Assembly: GCA_035048815.1 (NCBI GenBank) | Contig: JAUCBN010000011.1 | Coordinates: 20,414,001 to 20,478,000 of the forward strand | Reading direction: 5' to 3' | Length of the DNA stretch: 64,000 bases | Source: Abelmoschus esculentus | Taxonomy: Eukaryota; Streptophyta; Magnoliopsida; Malvales; Malvaceae | Part shown: in pieces, positions 22,200 to 33,154 of the stretch | Numbering within the stretch: position 1 is the first letter of the stretch | Layout of the letters: the number at the start of each line of letters is the position of its first letter | Made by a program: the position numbers and the translations under genes | The notes under the pieces: model-generated | The model's database searches: none | Told to the model about the DNA's origin: nothing | The model's input: the letters and a program-made list of their open reading frames with translations, nothing else

Positions 22200-23559
22200 A
22201 ATAAAGCTTTTCCACCTATTGCCAAGTTGTAATATTTTAGATATCGATCCCACAAGGACTGGTTTACCTGTGCAACACGCTATTCTTGCACTTAGAATAA
22301 TAAAAGAACACAAATAATTGTTGGAGAATGAATTAAAGTAAATAAAAAACTAAGTAAATAATTTAAATCAAGATAAAAGAAGTAAGGCCATGCTGATTGC
22401 TTTATAGAGGGGAATCCAGTTGCAATATATTATCCTCTTATTAATGCATGCGGTTAAACTGTCCCCTCGGTGGGTCGTTGAAGGGTCGCCTTAGCTGCCT
22501 CGGTGGGGTTATGTCTTGTCGATAATTCAATTTTTCATAGTTCGACAGAGCATCCTTAAGTGCCTCCTTATACCTAAATCGGAGTACTATTGAAGGCAAT
22601 ATCTTGATAATACCTCCCGGCGTAAATAAAGGATGAACAACAACCTATGGTAAGCTTCCTTTTAGCCGCTGAAATCCTTGTTGACTTATCTCTAAGCCGT
22701 ATTAGTCAGTGCCCAAGAGCAAAGACTGTTTTCTCTCGTTTCGTGAGCTTAAATATCCCTATTCTAGACAAATATGTTTTTCCTTGCAAACTTATCTTTC
22801 GAGCTCGTATGCAAGAAAGAGTGAGAAGCAAGATAGAACAAACTATGAAAACTTTATTGCATTAATAAGGATCAAAAAATATTACAACCTTCTTCCCCAA
22901 CTACTCCACAATTAGCCCTCGAGGGGAATTTAGAATATGATGTGCTTGTCGGTGGCTAAGGATTTATTTTATAAAATCGAATTACTTCTCTAGGCCTAAG
23001 AGTTTGCTTTATATAGGTCAAGCCTGTGTTAAAGTCTACCATAATTAGTAGGAGTTCTAAAAGGAAAATAATGCATATCCATATTGAATTACATCTCTTT
23101 ATTCTATTTCCTAATTTTACTCATCTTTGGATTCTTAATCTTCTGTTGACTTTGACCATGGCTTAACTTTCTTTTCTCGTTTTTATCTCTTCTTTGATTA
23201 TGCTCATTAGAATCTGTACTTTATTCTCTATCTATCGAGCATCAGTTGTCATCTTTATTCTACTGTCGCGACCATCAATATGCTACCTTGGTGGGTGCTT
23301 ATCTACAATTCAACTTTGGTTTCTAGCATCTATTGATATTATCTGTCATTACTACTAGGATTATTTCCTTTCTAAGAAAGAAAACAATTAATCGTACCTT
23401 TTTTATACTAAATAATATATAAAAGAATGAATTAAGTGCTTGGATGCTGGAATATAGAAAATATATAAAATTATCTAATATTGTTATTAAATTTGTTCAT
23501 TACTAATAATAATTGAGTGGAGAAATGATACAAATAATAGGACTTTTATACACTTATCA
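22200..23559 (-). repeat. 3' LTR of Athila/Tat-like gypsy element
   Basis: On the minus strand it starts TGATAAGTGTATAAAAG after a polypurine tract and ends near a TTGTGGGATCGATATCT motif. A related motif (CGAGGACACGATACTCGAT) occurs near the end of the solo LTR at 27087-28415, which is of the same broad family. The left end is approximate and no TSD was found. Confidence 0.65.
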
Positions 23560-24480
23560 AATACCCCTAAACTCAAACTATTGTTTGTCCTCAAGATATG
23601 CAATAATATTCTTAAGTATGAAATTTTATAGTAATATACCTTCCTGCCTGTCGCGGCAGAGTTTCTTTCTTGACTCAGCCTCTTCTAGGTTCTCGAATTT
23701 CCTCGGAACTTGACTATAAGTCTTTGTGATTGTGTACGTTTCTATGTCAAAGCTGATTTTCTAAGTTCTGATCCTCTTTTTAGCTCAAGACTCCCGACTT
23801 AAAATTTATTCAATCTTTTCTTTTTTCCTATTTTATATATAAATATATATTTATGCGAGTATATATTTACACTTCTTGAGCCGGTTTCGGGCACCTTAAG
23901 TGTGTAACTTTTTTACTAGATTCAATTTCGGGCACGTCTAATAAGTGAGAAAAAGATCTAAGTCCTAGAGCTAGTGATGGTCACCTCTATACACTATACT
24001 AGAGCCGGTGATAGGCGCCTCTAGCTAAATCTAACGTCTTAAGTCTATATTGCTTCTTCAAAGGAAAGAACTTCTAAAATGAACTAAGTCCAACAGTGTT
24101 TCTTTATTTTTAGGCTTATAGTCTAATCTTAAATATTATTCCTAAGATACCTTTTTGATTTCAAGTCTTGTGAATGGTGCACGCGGCGGCTTGATGGTAC
24201 ATTGCTGCCATGTCAGACTCTATAAAATTAACATACTTAAAAAAATTGCATCAAACTATAAAGATATAATTTACGGCAATAATTAGATAATTCATATATT
24301 TTCCATACATTATAGATTCATTACATTTACAAAATATACTAATGCTCCCACAAACTCAAGGGATGCATTGTCCTTAATGCATAGAAAAATAGATAAGAGA
24401 AAAGATTAGTCCGATAATAAAAATAGAACAAAATGAAAAAAATTAGAAAATGTTTATCTCCCTAGTATTGGGAGGATTCA
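23560..24480 (-). other. Polypurine tract and 3' non-coding region of the Athila/Tat-like element
   Basis: At 23560-23574 the minus strand reads GAGTTTAGGGGTATT beside the LTR, preceded by TTGAGGACAAACAATAG, a configuration typical of Athila-type elements. The rest, to about 24480, is non-coding with repeated GGCACC and GCCGGT words around 23880-24020. Confidence 0.65.
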
Positions 24481-26340
24481 AATGAATCCTCGGAGTTGTT
24501 TTTTATGACTAGCTTGCGGCAGCTCTTAGGTGGTGGTTGTGCTGCCTTTATCGGGCTTGTAGTAGTCTTCTTGGTTGATCTAGGAGGTTGGACTCGGATG
24601 AGAGTGGGTTACTTCTCTATCTCCTCCTTGGAGGCAGATGATTTTCTTTTTTGTCTTGTCCACAACTCTTCCATGAATTCTTCCACTGCTCGTAGCAGGG
24701 ACTCCAAGTCGTCAAAAGTGTTGCTCCAATCGAAGATGTTGGAGTCTTCTAGTGTTGCCTCGCTGTTGGTGGAGTTCATTCTTAAAAATTTTACCACAGA
24801 CTTTTTCGAGAATGGTTCAGTTGTAACATAAATAGTGGTGGTAGCAGGTGAAGTGTGTAGTGGGACTGTGATGGATGTAGAGGCTGATTTAGCAGGTGCT
24901 GGTGGAGGCTGATGGTGCATGGAAATGTCAAATGCGAATGTTGGGAAAATAGTCGAGCAATTCGGGAATAGTTCTCGAATTATTGCTACGATGGCGTTGT
25001 TGAAGTCCTGGAAATAACTCATGAAGGTCAGTTATCTTCTTTCTATATGATTTAAGAACAATAGGATGCCTCCTTCTTCTATTGCTACAGGTGATGGTGT
25101 TGCAGCCTTGGCAACTCCTTTTGCGTCATCAAGGGCAACGAAAGCCTGAGGAATAACATCCTCTACTTGTATCCACTTCATATATACCTTCCGTGTCTAT
25201 CCTTTTCTTGTCGGCGTGAAGAGGCCGGTCATAAGAGTTGGTACTCGCTCCAAATGGCCAAGATATGTAATTAAACATGGAAAGTATAGTATACCCTCTA
25301 TCATTTGTTGTACACTCAAAAAATTATTCGCTGATGTTGTGGCTGACTTCAATTCTGCAATTGTGAATGATTGAGTGGATGAGTGTCAGTCGTGGTCGAT
25401 CGACAGTCTGATTGTGTGAAGTTAGTAGTAGATTTCTCTTAATAAAAGCATTCCAAAGCGTTCCCTCTAGTTGGAGGTCTCGACGACTAATAGAACCGTA
25501 GTGTTTTTCAGTGTTTCACTCTGCTCTTGGTAAGCATAGTTCTGATTAAATATCTCATAATTGGTAGCGGTAAGTGTAGTGAAGAAATCAAAATGTTCAT
25601 CATTCTCTATGTGAAGGCCGAAATGGGCATTAATGGTGATATCGGCCACTAGAATTTCCCGTCCCCTAAGATGTATGTATGGGTTGTTGGGCATCGGTCG
25701 ATGAGTGTAGAACTCCCTCACCTAGACAATGTTGGCCAGCTATGGTTGTTTTGCGAATTTTTACCACCTCTCGAAAGTGATCTTTGATAGAATAAAAGCC
25801 TTGATACCAAGTTTGTCAGTATCAATGTGGTGGAAGCCTTGTTCCTCTAGACCTTTCAGCCCTCGAAGTTGGGTTGATATTCTTGCTCTACCGTCGACAT
25901 CGCGAATCGACGATATTTAGGTGTGATTGCATCAACAAATTCATTTCTCACTTAAATTAAAACTTTTGTAAGAAAAAGTGAGAAATGTTTCATCAGTTGC
26001 CTTGATATTTAAAGGCGTGAGGAGGCGCGACGTTTGATGGAGTGGGGTAGTTATTGCCCTTGACGACGTGTACGCGATGCAACCTCAGCTGATATCCACT
26101 GATAACACTTTCGAATCTGGGTGACATAATTCTCACCCAGATTTTTGCTGCCGCTTTGATGGATTTCCATGGTGGGTTGGGTAACAAGGTTTAATTCTTC
26201 TTCATTGGACCTAAAAAAATAAATAAAATATTAAGAATAATTAAAAATTGCTTAAAAATAAAATAAATAAAATAAAATCTAACTCCTAAAACATAAAAGA
26301 TAAAATATGAAAATTTAAGATAACATTAGGTTACTAAAAG
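24480..26340 (-). pseudogene. Broken 'putative plant transposon protein' ORF of the Athila/Tat-like element
   Basis: Several frames in series on the minus strand. Around 25467-25915 lies the most recognisable part (KFAKQP ... VREFYTHRP ... YIHLRGREI ... TINAHFGL). It resembles the plant transposon protein domain that Athila/Tat elements often carry downstream of pol. Around 24609-25022 lies a C-terminal part with a proline-rich stretch and acidic residues (FDDLESLLRAVEEFMEELW). Frames are separated by stops. The function of this extra ORF is not established; it is sometimes called env-like by position only. A short A-rich stretch (26215-26300) codes for nothing. The stretch 26340-26507, up to the protease remnant, is not assigned. 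Confidence 0.6.
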
Positions 26341-26507
26341 AGTATAATTGAATGCATCTCCTGGAGTAACCATCTTCCTTTTCTTGGTGAAAGATTGGAT
26401 GATGATCCAGTTAATATCTCCTCATCTGGTGGTTTCTTTCTTAGTTGGTTCTGATCAGGGATTGTGCCTCCGTGGCAACAACTGCCTTGGCGGGTGTTGT
26501 CTAGGCA

Positions 26508-26748
26508 TTATGTTTTTACATCAAAGTTAAATTCAGATTTAAACTCAATCTGTTGACATCTGTTTGATTCCTTTGGATGCCTTAGTGATTTGAACACATT
26601 GATCATCACTTGTTGGTCATTAACTCGAATAATCAATTCTCCTTTTTCATAGACGATCAATGTTCTCTTTGTGGTTAAGAACATCCTTCCCAATATGATC
26701 AGAGCATTTCATCTGCTTCACAGTCTAAAATAAGAAAGTCAACAGGAA
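26508..26748 (-). pseudogene. Athila/Tat-like protease, C-terminal part
   Basis: On the minus strand this reads FPVDFLILDCEAD, then LGRMFLTTKRTLI and GELIIRVNDQQVMINVF, the end of the gag-pro aspartic protease of Athila/Tat elements, with stops. It is the continuation of the fragment at 40560-40740, from which it is separated by the whole 13.8-kb LARD-like insertion. Reverse transcriptase and integrase, which should follow, are missing; the next thing downstream is the transposon-protein ORF. Confidence 0.8.
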
Positions 26749-27086
26749 ATATGTGTAACCCTTTCGAATCGGTCTAGACAAGACCTAACTCGAACGAACT
26801 ACACGGGGAATACTAAGGCTAATCCGAAGACTCACCCTGATAAACTACCTTAATTTTTTTTCTTTTTATCTTATCTTGATGCTTTATTTTGATCCTACAT
26901 GTTCATGCATAGATTATATTGAATTGTATCGGAAACAGATAAGGAACGAGTACTAAAACGTACAAACATGCTTTAGGGACCAAAATGTAATTTTTTAGAA
27001 ACTAAAGGACTAATTATGAAATTAGTGTTATCATTCTTTAATTAAGTTCATTACATGCTTGTATGTCAAAATTTAAGCATAAAACT

Positions 27087-28415
27087 TGATAAATGCTCAA
27101 CTCACTATCACTTTCTACACTTTTCATGAGCATTAATCATCAATTCTATACCTACTTGGATCAATGCATATACTTAATATGATATATTTAGGGATCATGC
27201 TATTAAAGATGATATTTATAGAAAAGGCATACTTTACTGCATTTTTATGTCTGTGCAGGAAAAAGTATTATCGCGGCAGCAAACTGAGGCCGAGGCAGGA
27301 CCTGATGCCGAGGCAGCAAAGGACAAGTAGCAATATGGTGGGCAAGCTGAGGACAAAAATGAGGAGAATGTTGCTGGACAAGAAGCCCAAAGATCGGAGC
27401 TGAATAGTTTGAAGAAAGCCTAAAGACAAGGCCATGCGGGAAAGCTTCTAGAAGAAATAAACTTGAAAATATTTGATTTATGTACATGACTTGTTCCCTA
27501 CTCCAAGTTGTATTCTACTTAGGAAAGGTTTGCCCTAGGCCAAGCCTATATAAGGCATAGCCGTCCAAGGGAAGAGGAGAGCCGAATTGAGAGAGTTCAC
27601 CCTAGGAATCATTGTTGTTCTTCTTTCCATCATGTTCTAAGCTTTCTTAGGGTTTAGGTGAAAGTTGTTGAGTATTATTGAGAAGAGATAGTATCTTGTT
27701 TCTTATTTTCAATGCAATAAAATATCAAAGTTTGTTTACTCTTTTCCATTCTTTGTTCTTTTATCCAAGCTCGGGAGAGAAGTTCGTGAGTAATCTATTT
27801 ATCTAGAATCGGGAGAGTTATATTCACGAAAGGAGTAAGTACGATATTTAACTTGATTGGTAAATACTAACTCGACCTAGGGATAGGTTGGAGTTTTAGC
27901 GGCTAAAAGAAGTGTGAGATTGGTTGTTGGTTATAATTGATTAACGTCGGGAGGTATCATCAAAGACTAGTCACCAACAGTGTTTCGACTTAGGGATAAG
28001 CAAAACCATCAAAGGATACTTTGCCAAACTTTGGTAAAATCTGCCCAAGAGCAAGGGATTGTCGCGGTAGAACACACTATCGCTGACGAGACAGTAATCT
28101 ACAGTACTGTCGAGATATTGTAGTGCAATTGCATTGGACATAAACAGATCAATCAAATCCACTATACAACACAACTGGATCCTGCCCCTTTTTCTCAATT
28201 TGATCTCATTCTATATAGCTTTCTTTAATTGCTTTATTTAGTTTAATCAAAACTCAACTACTTGTGTCTTTATTTTATTTGCTTTACAGAGCAAGAAGAC
28301 AAAAAAAGACATATTAAGTACAACAATCCTCGAGGACACGATACTCGATAAATACTTATCACTTATTACTTGATGTGTACACTTGCACAGAATTACGCTA
28401 TTTATACACACAACA
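27087..28415 (+). mobile_element. Solo LTR A, Athila/Tat-like, 1329 bp
   Basis: Starts TGATAAATGCTC and ends ACACACAACA, flanked by an exact 5-bp duplication AAACT at 27082-27086 and 28416-28420. The other copy of the host LTR (37741 onward) runs through this point uninterrupted, an empty-site comparison that proves the insertion. A TATA box (CCTATATAAGG, 27545-27555) and an end motif GAGGACACGATACTCGAT put it on the plus strand. The host LTR pieces are 26754-27086 and 28421 onward. Confidence 0.92.
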
Positions 28416-28937
28416 AAACTATATTCACAGCTCATTTAATTGCATGCTCAAGATTTAGGGACTAAAATATAAAGATTCTAACCTTATTTATAACCTTTAA
28501 CAACTTTAACAACTAAGGGTATCGATACCCCAAGGTCCCATTACGAAACTATCAACCCAAAAACTGCAGATTACCAGATTTTAAGTCTCTAACGGTTTCA
28601 AAACATTCTCTAGATGCATAAACACTTAAGTAAACATCATCCATGTATCATAAACAATTTACTAGATGCATTGTAACCTAGTTAACAACAATATATTAAA
28701 ACTCCTAAGAGCATACTTTAACTTCAACAATCTCATAAACACATATAAGAACAACATCAATATACTCAACATGATTTCTAGATGTATTCCAACCTAAATA
28801 AACCCATCATAGATTCAACTCAAATTAGTCATGCTTCATTATCAATAACACTCAAATTCATACATAGAGATAACTACAATCAAATTTCAATATAACTTTT
28901 TTATAACTAAAGGAATACCAATAGGCAATTTCAAATC

Positions 28938-29975
28938 TGTTGAGATATTGATTTTGATATAATAATTGAAAAATGTTTTGGACTAATTTGAAAAGAATTC
29001 AAAAATGATTTTTATGTTCAAACAACTTAAAAATAAGTTTGAAAAGTTTTTGAGAGATTTTAGAAGTGTTTGAAATGTTTTTAAAATAGTTAAAATTGTG
29101 TTTCTAAATGAAAGTTTCGAAACCTCCTTTAAAGGTTTCGAAACCTCTTAGGGCAGTCTCAAACATTTCGCTACTGGAATGAAAGTCTCGGAACTTTTAG
29201 CAAAAAGTTTGGAAACTTTTGTTGAAAAGTTTTGAAACCTTGATAAAGGTTTCGAAACCTTTGACCTGTAACGGCTATAATTTTTTGAATTGTTTAAAGG
29301 TTTTCAAACCTCTAGTAAAGGTTTGGAAACAATTTTGCAAAAGTTTCGAAACCTCTGTAAAGGTTTCGAAACCTCTGTGCAGGTGAAAATTTAATGTTCA
29401 ACTTTTTGACTTCCCAACGGCTCCAAAACATCCCCAACGGCTAGAATATGATTCCACACTATAAAAGCAAGCTTGGGACACCTGAAGAAGGTTAGAGACA
29501 ACATCCAAGAAACATGGTCAAGAGAAATTGAGTTTAAATCTCCATTTTCCTTTTCTCTTGTACATAGTCTTAAGAGAGTGATTTTATTGTAAATCTTGTA
29601 TTCTGTTGTGAGCTTAATTGTGTAAACACCTACCTTTGTGAGGTACTTAGTTTACCAAACAAATCCCTTTGCAAAAGGAGAGGTTCTAGTTTAGCCTTAG
29701 AAAAAAACTAGAGTTGGTTCTATCATAGCCAAGTCCAAAAGATAGGGTTATAACGGTTATCCCTTGAACCGGTAAAAAGGTCGAATTCTTTAGTGAATTG
29801 GTTGAAATCATTAGTGGTGTGCTAAGGTAGTGGATGTAGGCGTGGCCGAACCACTCTAAAATCATTGTGTTATTTGTCTTAATCTTTTGATTTTAGCAAA
29901 TTCAACCAAGCACCAAAAACAACCCTCTTGACGGTAATCGGTGATCGATTCGAGCTTACGCATCAACGCCTTTCA
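28938..29975 (+). repeat. 5' LTR of the Sirevirus-type element
   Basis: Starts TGTTGAGATATTG and ends CGCCTTTCA. U3 (to about 29459) carries perfect palindromes GGTTTCGAAACC at 29134-29145, 29248-29259 and 29362-29373, the three starts 114 bp apart, plus several imperfect ones. The TATA box TATAAAA is at 29460-29466. Conserved LTR palindromes are known from Sireviruses. Confidence 0.9.
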
Positions 29976-30059
29976 ATTAGTATCAGAGCCTCGTGTCCAT
30001 CGATTCGGACTAACATCCGGGAGCAAAGATCCATCGCTCGAAGTCTACCGTTCAAGAAA

Positions 30060-30983
30060 ATGACTTGCTTTGAAGAAGGCCGCTCTATCACGTGTCCTTC
30101 GCTCTTCGAAGGAGAAAGCTACTTCCAATGGAGAAACATCATGAAGCTATTCATCAATTCCCATGATTTTGAAGTTTGGGACATTGTTGAAAATGGCTAC
30201 ATCGAAGCTCCTAAAAAGAAGAAGAAGCAACGGAGTATAAATGACGCGAAGGCAAAGCTAAACGCTAAGGCGATGCACATCCTTCTTTGTGGCCTTAATG
30301 AAGACATCTCAAAGAAAGTCTCCACATGTAAGAGTGCCAAAGAAATGTGGGAGAAACTTGAGAGACTATATGGCAAAGAAGAGAAAAAAGATGGAATCTC
30401 ATCAAGTGCAAACCTTCTCCAAACAACCAAGGTGGAAGGTGTTTTGGCTCTCGATGAGCCCGAGGTATCTTCTAACTCTAATGAATCTAATTCATATTCT
30501 TTTGATGAGTTACAAGATGCATTTGATGAATTATATTTGGAATTTGAGACCATGAATTCCAAATTTAAGAAAATGATTTCAAAACTTGAAATTGAAAATG
30601 ATTTTTTTTTTGAAATCAAAAATCAATTTTGAAAGTCAAAATGAAATTTTGAAAAATGATTTAGAACTTTCAAAAAAAAAATTATAGATTTTCAAAAAGA
30701 AAATTTTGATTTAAAAGTTAAGTTTGATAGCTTAACAAAAGAAAAAGAAATTATTTTAAATAATTCATCTTGTTTCATAATGACAAATTGCTCACATTGT
30801 CATTATCATGGTCATTCCTTGCATACTTGTCCTATAAAGAAAAGAAAAACTTATAGGATTAGACAAGTATGGGTTCCTAAGGGAACTAAAGACATTGTAC
30901 TTAATGCAAATGGATCCAAAGCAATTTAGATACCAAAATCCAAATAAATGTCTTTTGTAGGTGTGTGGAGCAATGACAAGCAT
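30060..30983 (+). pseudogene. Sirevirus gag, frameshifted
   Basis: The frame from the Met at 30060 (MTCFEEGRSITCPSLFEGESYFQWRN) runs to 30632 and contains the UBN2-type gag core: WDIVENGYIEAP, NAKAMHILLCGLNEDISKKV and TCKSAKEMWEKLERLYG. A stop follows after ENDFFFEIKNQF, in a T-rich stretch that looks like a frameshift. Further on (30781-30900) a zinc-knuckle-like stretch CSHCHYHGHSLHTCPIKK and the QVWVPKGTKDI motif appear in another frame, the usual end of Sirevirus gag. Gag would form the particle that packages the RNA. No protease follows. Confidence 0.82.
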
Positions 30984-31313
30984 ATCAAAGATCGAAGAAT
31001 GCTCAAGTCACACACATGAAGGAATTGGGTAACCTCTAAGCTTATTGCTTTTGTTATTTATATTTGGTTGCCTATTTTTTATAAATGTGCATGTATTATT
31101 ATTTTCCTATTTTTTTAATACATGACATTTTATTATTCTTTATGCATATGAGTCACATTGTTTCATTCTTGTGTTTGCATAAAGATTTAAAGTCTTGGAT
31201 AAATTGAATTTCCATGTGTTCTTAAATTAATTTATTTTAATATAACATTGGAATTCAATATCTTTTAAGTGTCAAGCTTTTGAGCCTATTTTTTTTTTTG
31301 GAATGCTTTGAGT

Positions 31314-31572
31314 AAGGGGGAGCTATTTTAAACAAAACTTATTTTAAAAATTCTCTTTTGTTATGAGCTTTGAAATTTTCAAAATTTGTTTGAACTATTT
31401 TGATATAACAAAAAGGGGGAGAATGTTTTGAAAAATTAGTCTTTCAAATGAATAAGGGGAGCATTAATGTGTTCAAATCTTTAATTCTCTTATTCAAATT
31501 TTGTTTTACAAAGGGGGAGCAATCTCAAAAATAATTTTTCAAGTTAGTTTTATTATATCAAAAAGGGGGAGA
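31314..31572 (+). promoter_or_regulatory. Five polypurine tracts upstream of the 3' LTR
   Basis: Tracts of the form AA(A)GGGG(G)AG lie at 31314-31322, 31411-31423, 31454-31462, 31510-31519 and 31560-31572; the last abuts the 3' LTR apart from one T. Reiterated polypurine tracts before the 3' LTR are a hallmark of Sireviruses and support the lineage call although pol is missing. Confidence 0.85.
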
Positions 31573-31573
31573 T

Positions 31574-32608
31574 TGTTGAGATATTGATTTTGATATAATA
31601 ATTGAAAAATGTTTTGGACTAATTTGAAAAGAATTCAAAAATGATTTTTATGTTCAAACTTAAAAATAAGTTTGAAAAGTTTTTGAGAGATTTTAGAAGT
31701 GTTTGAAATATTTTTAAAATAGTTAAAATTGTGTTTTTAAATGAAAGTTTCGAAACCTCCTTTAAAGGTTTCGAAACCTCTTAGGGCAGTCTCAAACATT
31801 TCGCTACTGGAATGAAAGTCTCGGAACTTTTAGCAAAAAGTTTGGAAACTTTTGTTGAAAAGTTTTGAAACCTTGATAAAGGTTTCGAAACCTTTGACCT
31901 GTAACGACTATAATTTTTTGAATTGTTTAAAGGTTTTCAAACCTCTAGTAAAGGTTTGGAAACAATTTTGCAAAAGTTTCGAAACCTCTGTAAAGGTTTC
32001 GAAACCTCTGTGCAGGTGAAAATTTAATGTTCAACTTTTTGACTTCCCAACGGCTCCAAAACATCCCCAACGGCTAGAATATGATTCCACACTATAAAAG
32101 CAAGCTTGGGACACCTGAAGAAGGTTAGAGACAACATCCAAGAAACATGGTCAAGAGAAATTGAGTTTAAATCTCCATTTTCCTTTTCTCTTGTACATAG
32201 TCTTAAGAGAGTGATTTTATTGTAAATCTTGTATTCTGTTGTGAGCTTAATTGTGTAAACACCTACCTTTGTGAGGTACTTAGTTTACCAAACAAATCCC
32301 TTTGCAAAAGGAGAGGTTCTAGTTTAGCCTTAGAAAAAAACTAGAGTTGGTTCTATCATAGCCAAGTCCAAAAGATAGGGTTATAACGGTTATCCCTTGA
32401 ACCGGTAAAAAGGTCGAATTCTTTAGTGAATTGGTTGAAATCATTAGTGGTGTGCTAAGGTAGTGGATGTAGGCGTGGCCGAACCACTCTAAAATCATTG
32501 TGTTATTTGTCTTAATCTTTTGATTTTAGCAAATTCATCCAAGCACCAAAAACAACCCTCTTGACGGTAATCGGTGATCGATTCGAGCTTACGCATCAAC
32601 GCCTTTCA
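31574..32608 (+). repeat. 3' LTR of the Sirevirus-type element
   Basis: 1035 bp. It differs from the 5' LTR by a 3-bp gap and four substitutions, all seen by direct reading. It ends CGCCTTTCA, after which the LARD-like LTR resumes (GTCATTGAAAGGATC matches the other copy near 38175). Confidence 0.9.
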
Positions 32609-33154
32609 AAGTCCTAGTCATTGAAAGGATCTTTAGAATAAGCAACAATCTCAAGAGGATATCCCATCCCTATTTCTCTCTCACTACTAATGTTTTAAAG
32701 ACATACTTGAGCTTTCACTTGGCGGTTACCTGGATCCTTGCTCCTCTTTGGTTGCCTCCAGAACATTTACTTTGCATTACAAGGTAAAAGAGAGGGTAAG
32801 CAAAAGCTTAGTGAGTGAAATAAAACATATTTAAAAACATCTTGCAATACAACCCATATTAAACTAATTTTATCAATTTTAAAATATGTCACGCTCTTTA
32901 TAAAACAAAACAATCGTGACTAATAACGCCACTTTTTAAAACTCAGCAAGTGTCATCAAACCATGGATAATGATGTCATCATTGAAATTTAGTAAAAACC
33001 TCTTTGAAATCAAATACCTTATAAGCAAAAATACAAGTCTTACATGCTACTCACATAGCAATGCTTACACATGCATCTCAATACACAAAGTTCAAGTCTT
33101 CCATGCTAACAGCATAACAATGCTCAAATCACATGCATATCAATGTACGAAACA

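Larger units (their letters stand above)
28938..32608 (+). mobile_element. Sirevirus-type Ty1/copia element, gag only, 3671 bp
   Basis: LTRs at 28938-29975 (1038 bp) and 31574-32608 (1035 bp) differ by four substitutions and one 3-bp gap, so it is very young. The PBS (TTAGTATCAGAGCC, 29977-29990) resembles the initiator methionine tRNA end. The interior holds a gag gene and then runs straight into a 3' region with five polypurine tracts; protease, integrase, reverse transcriptase and RNase H are absent. The flanks are AAATC (28933-28937) and AAGTC (32609-32613), an imperfect TSD. It is nested in the left LTR of the LARD-like element. It must have used enzymes supplied by other elements. Confidence 0.9.

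Noticed and set aside
29106..29380. Regularly spaced palindromes as a possible CRISPR-like array
   Set aside because: Located in an LTR of a plant retrotransposon, repeated in the other LTR; repeats too short and spacers similar to each other.
30197..30619. 140-residue frame on the minus strand
   Set aside because: Shadow of the Sirevirus gag on the plus strand.
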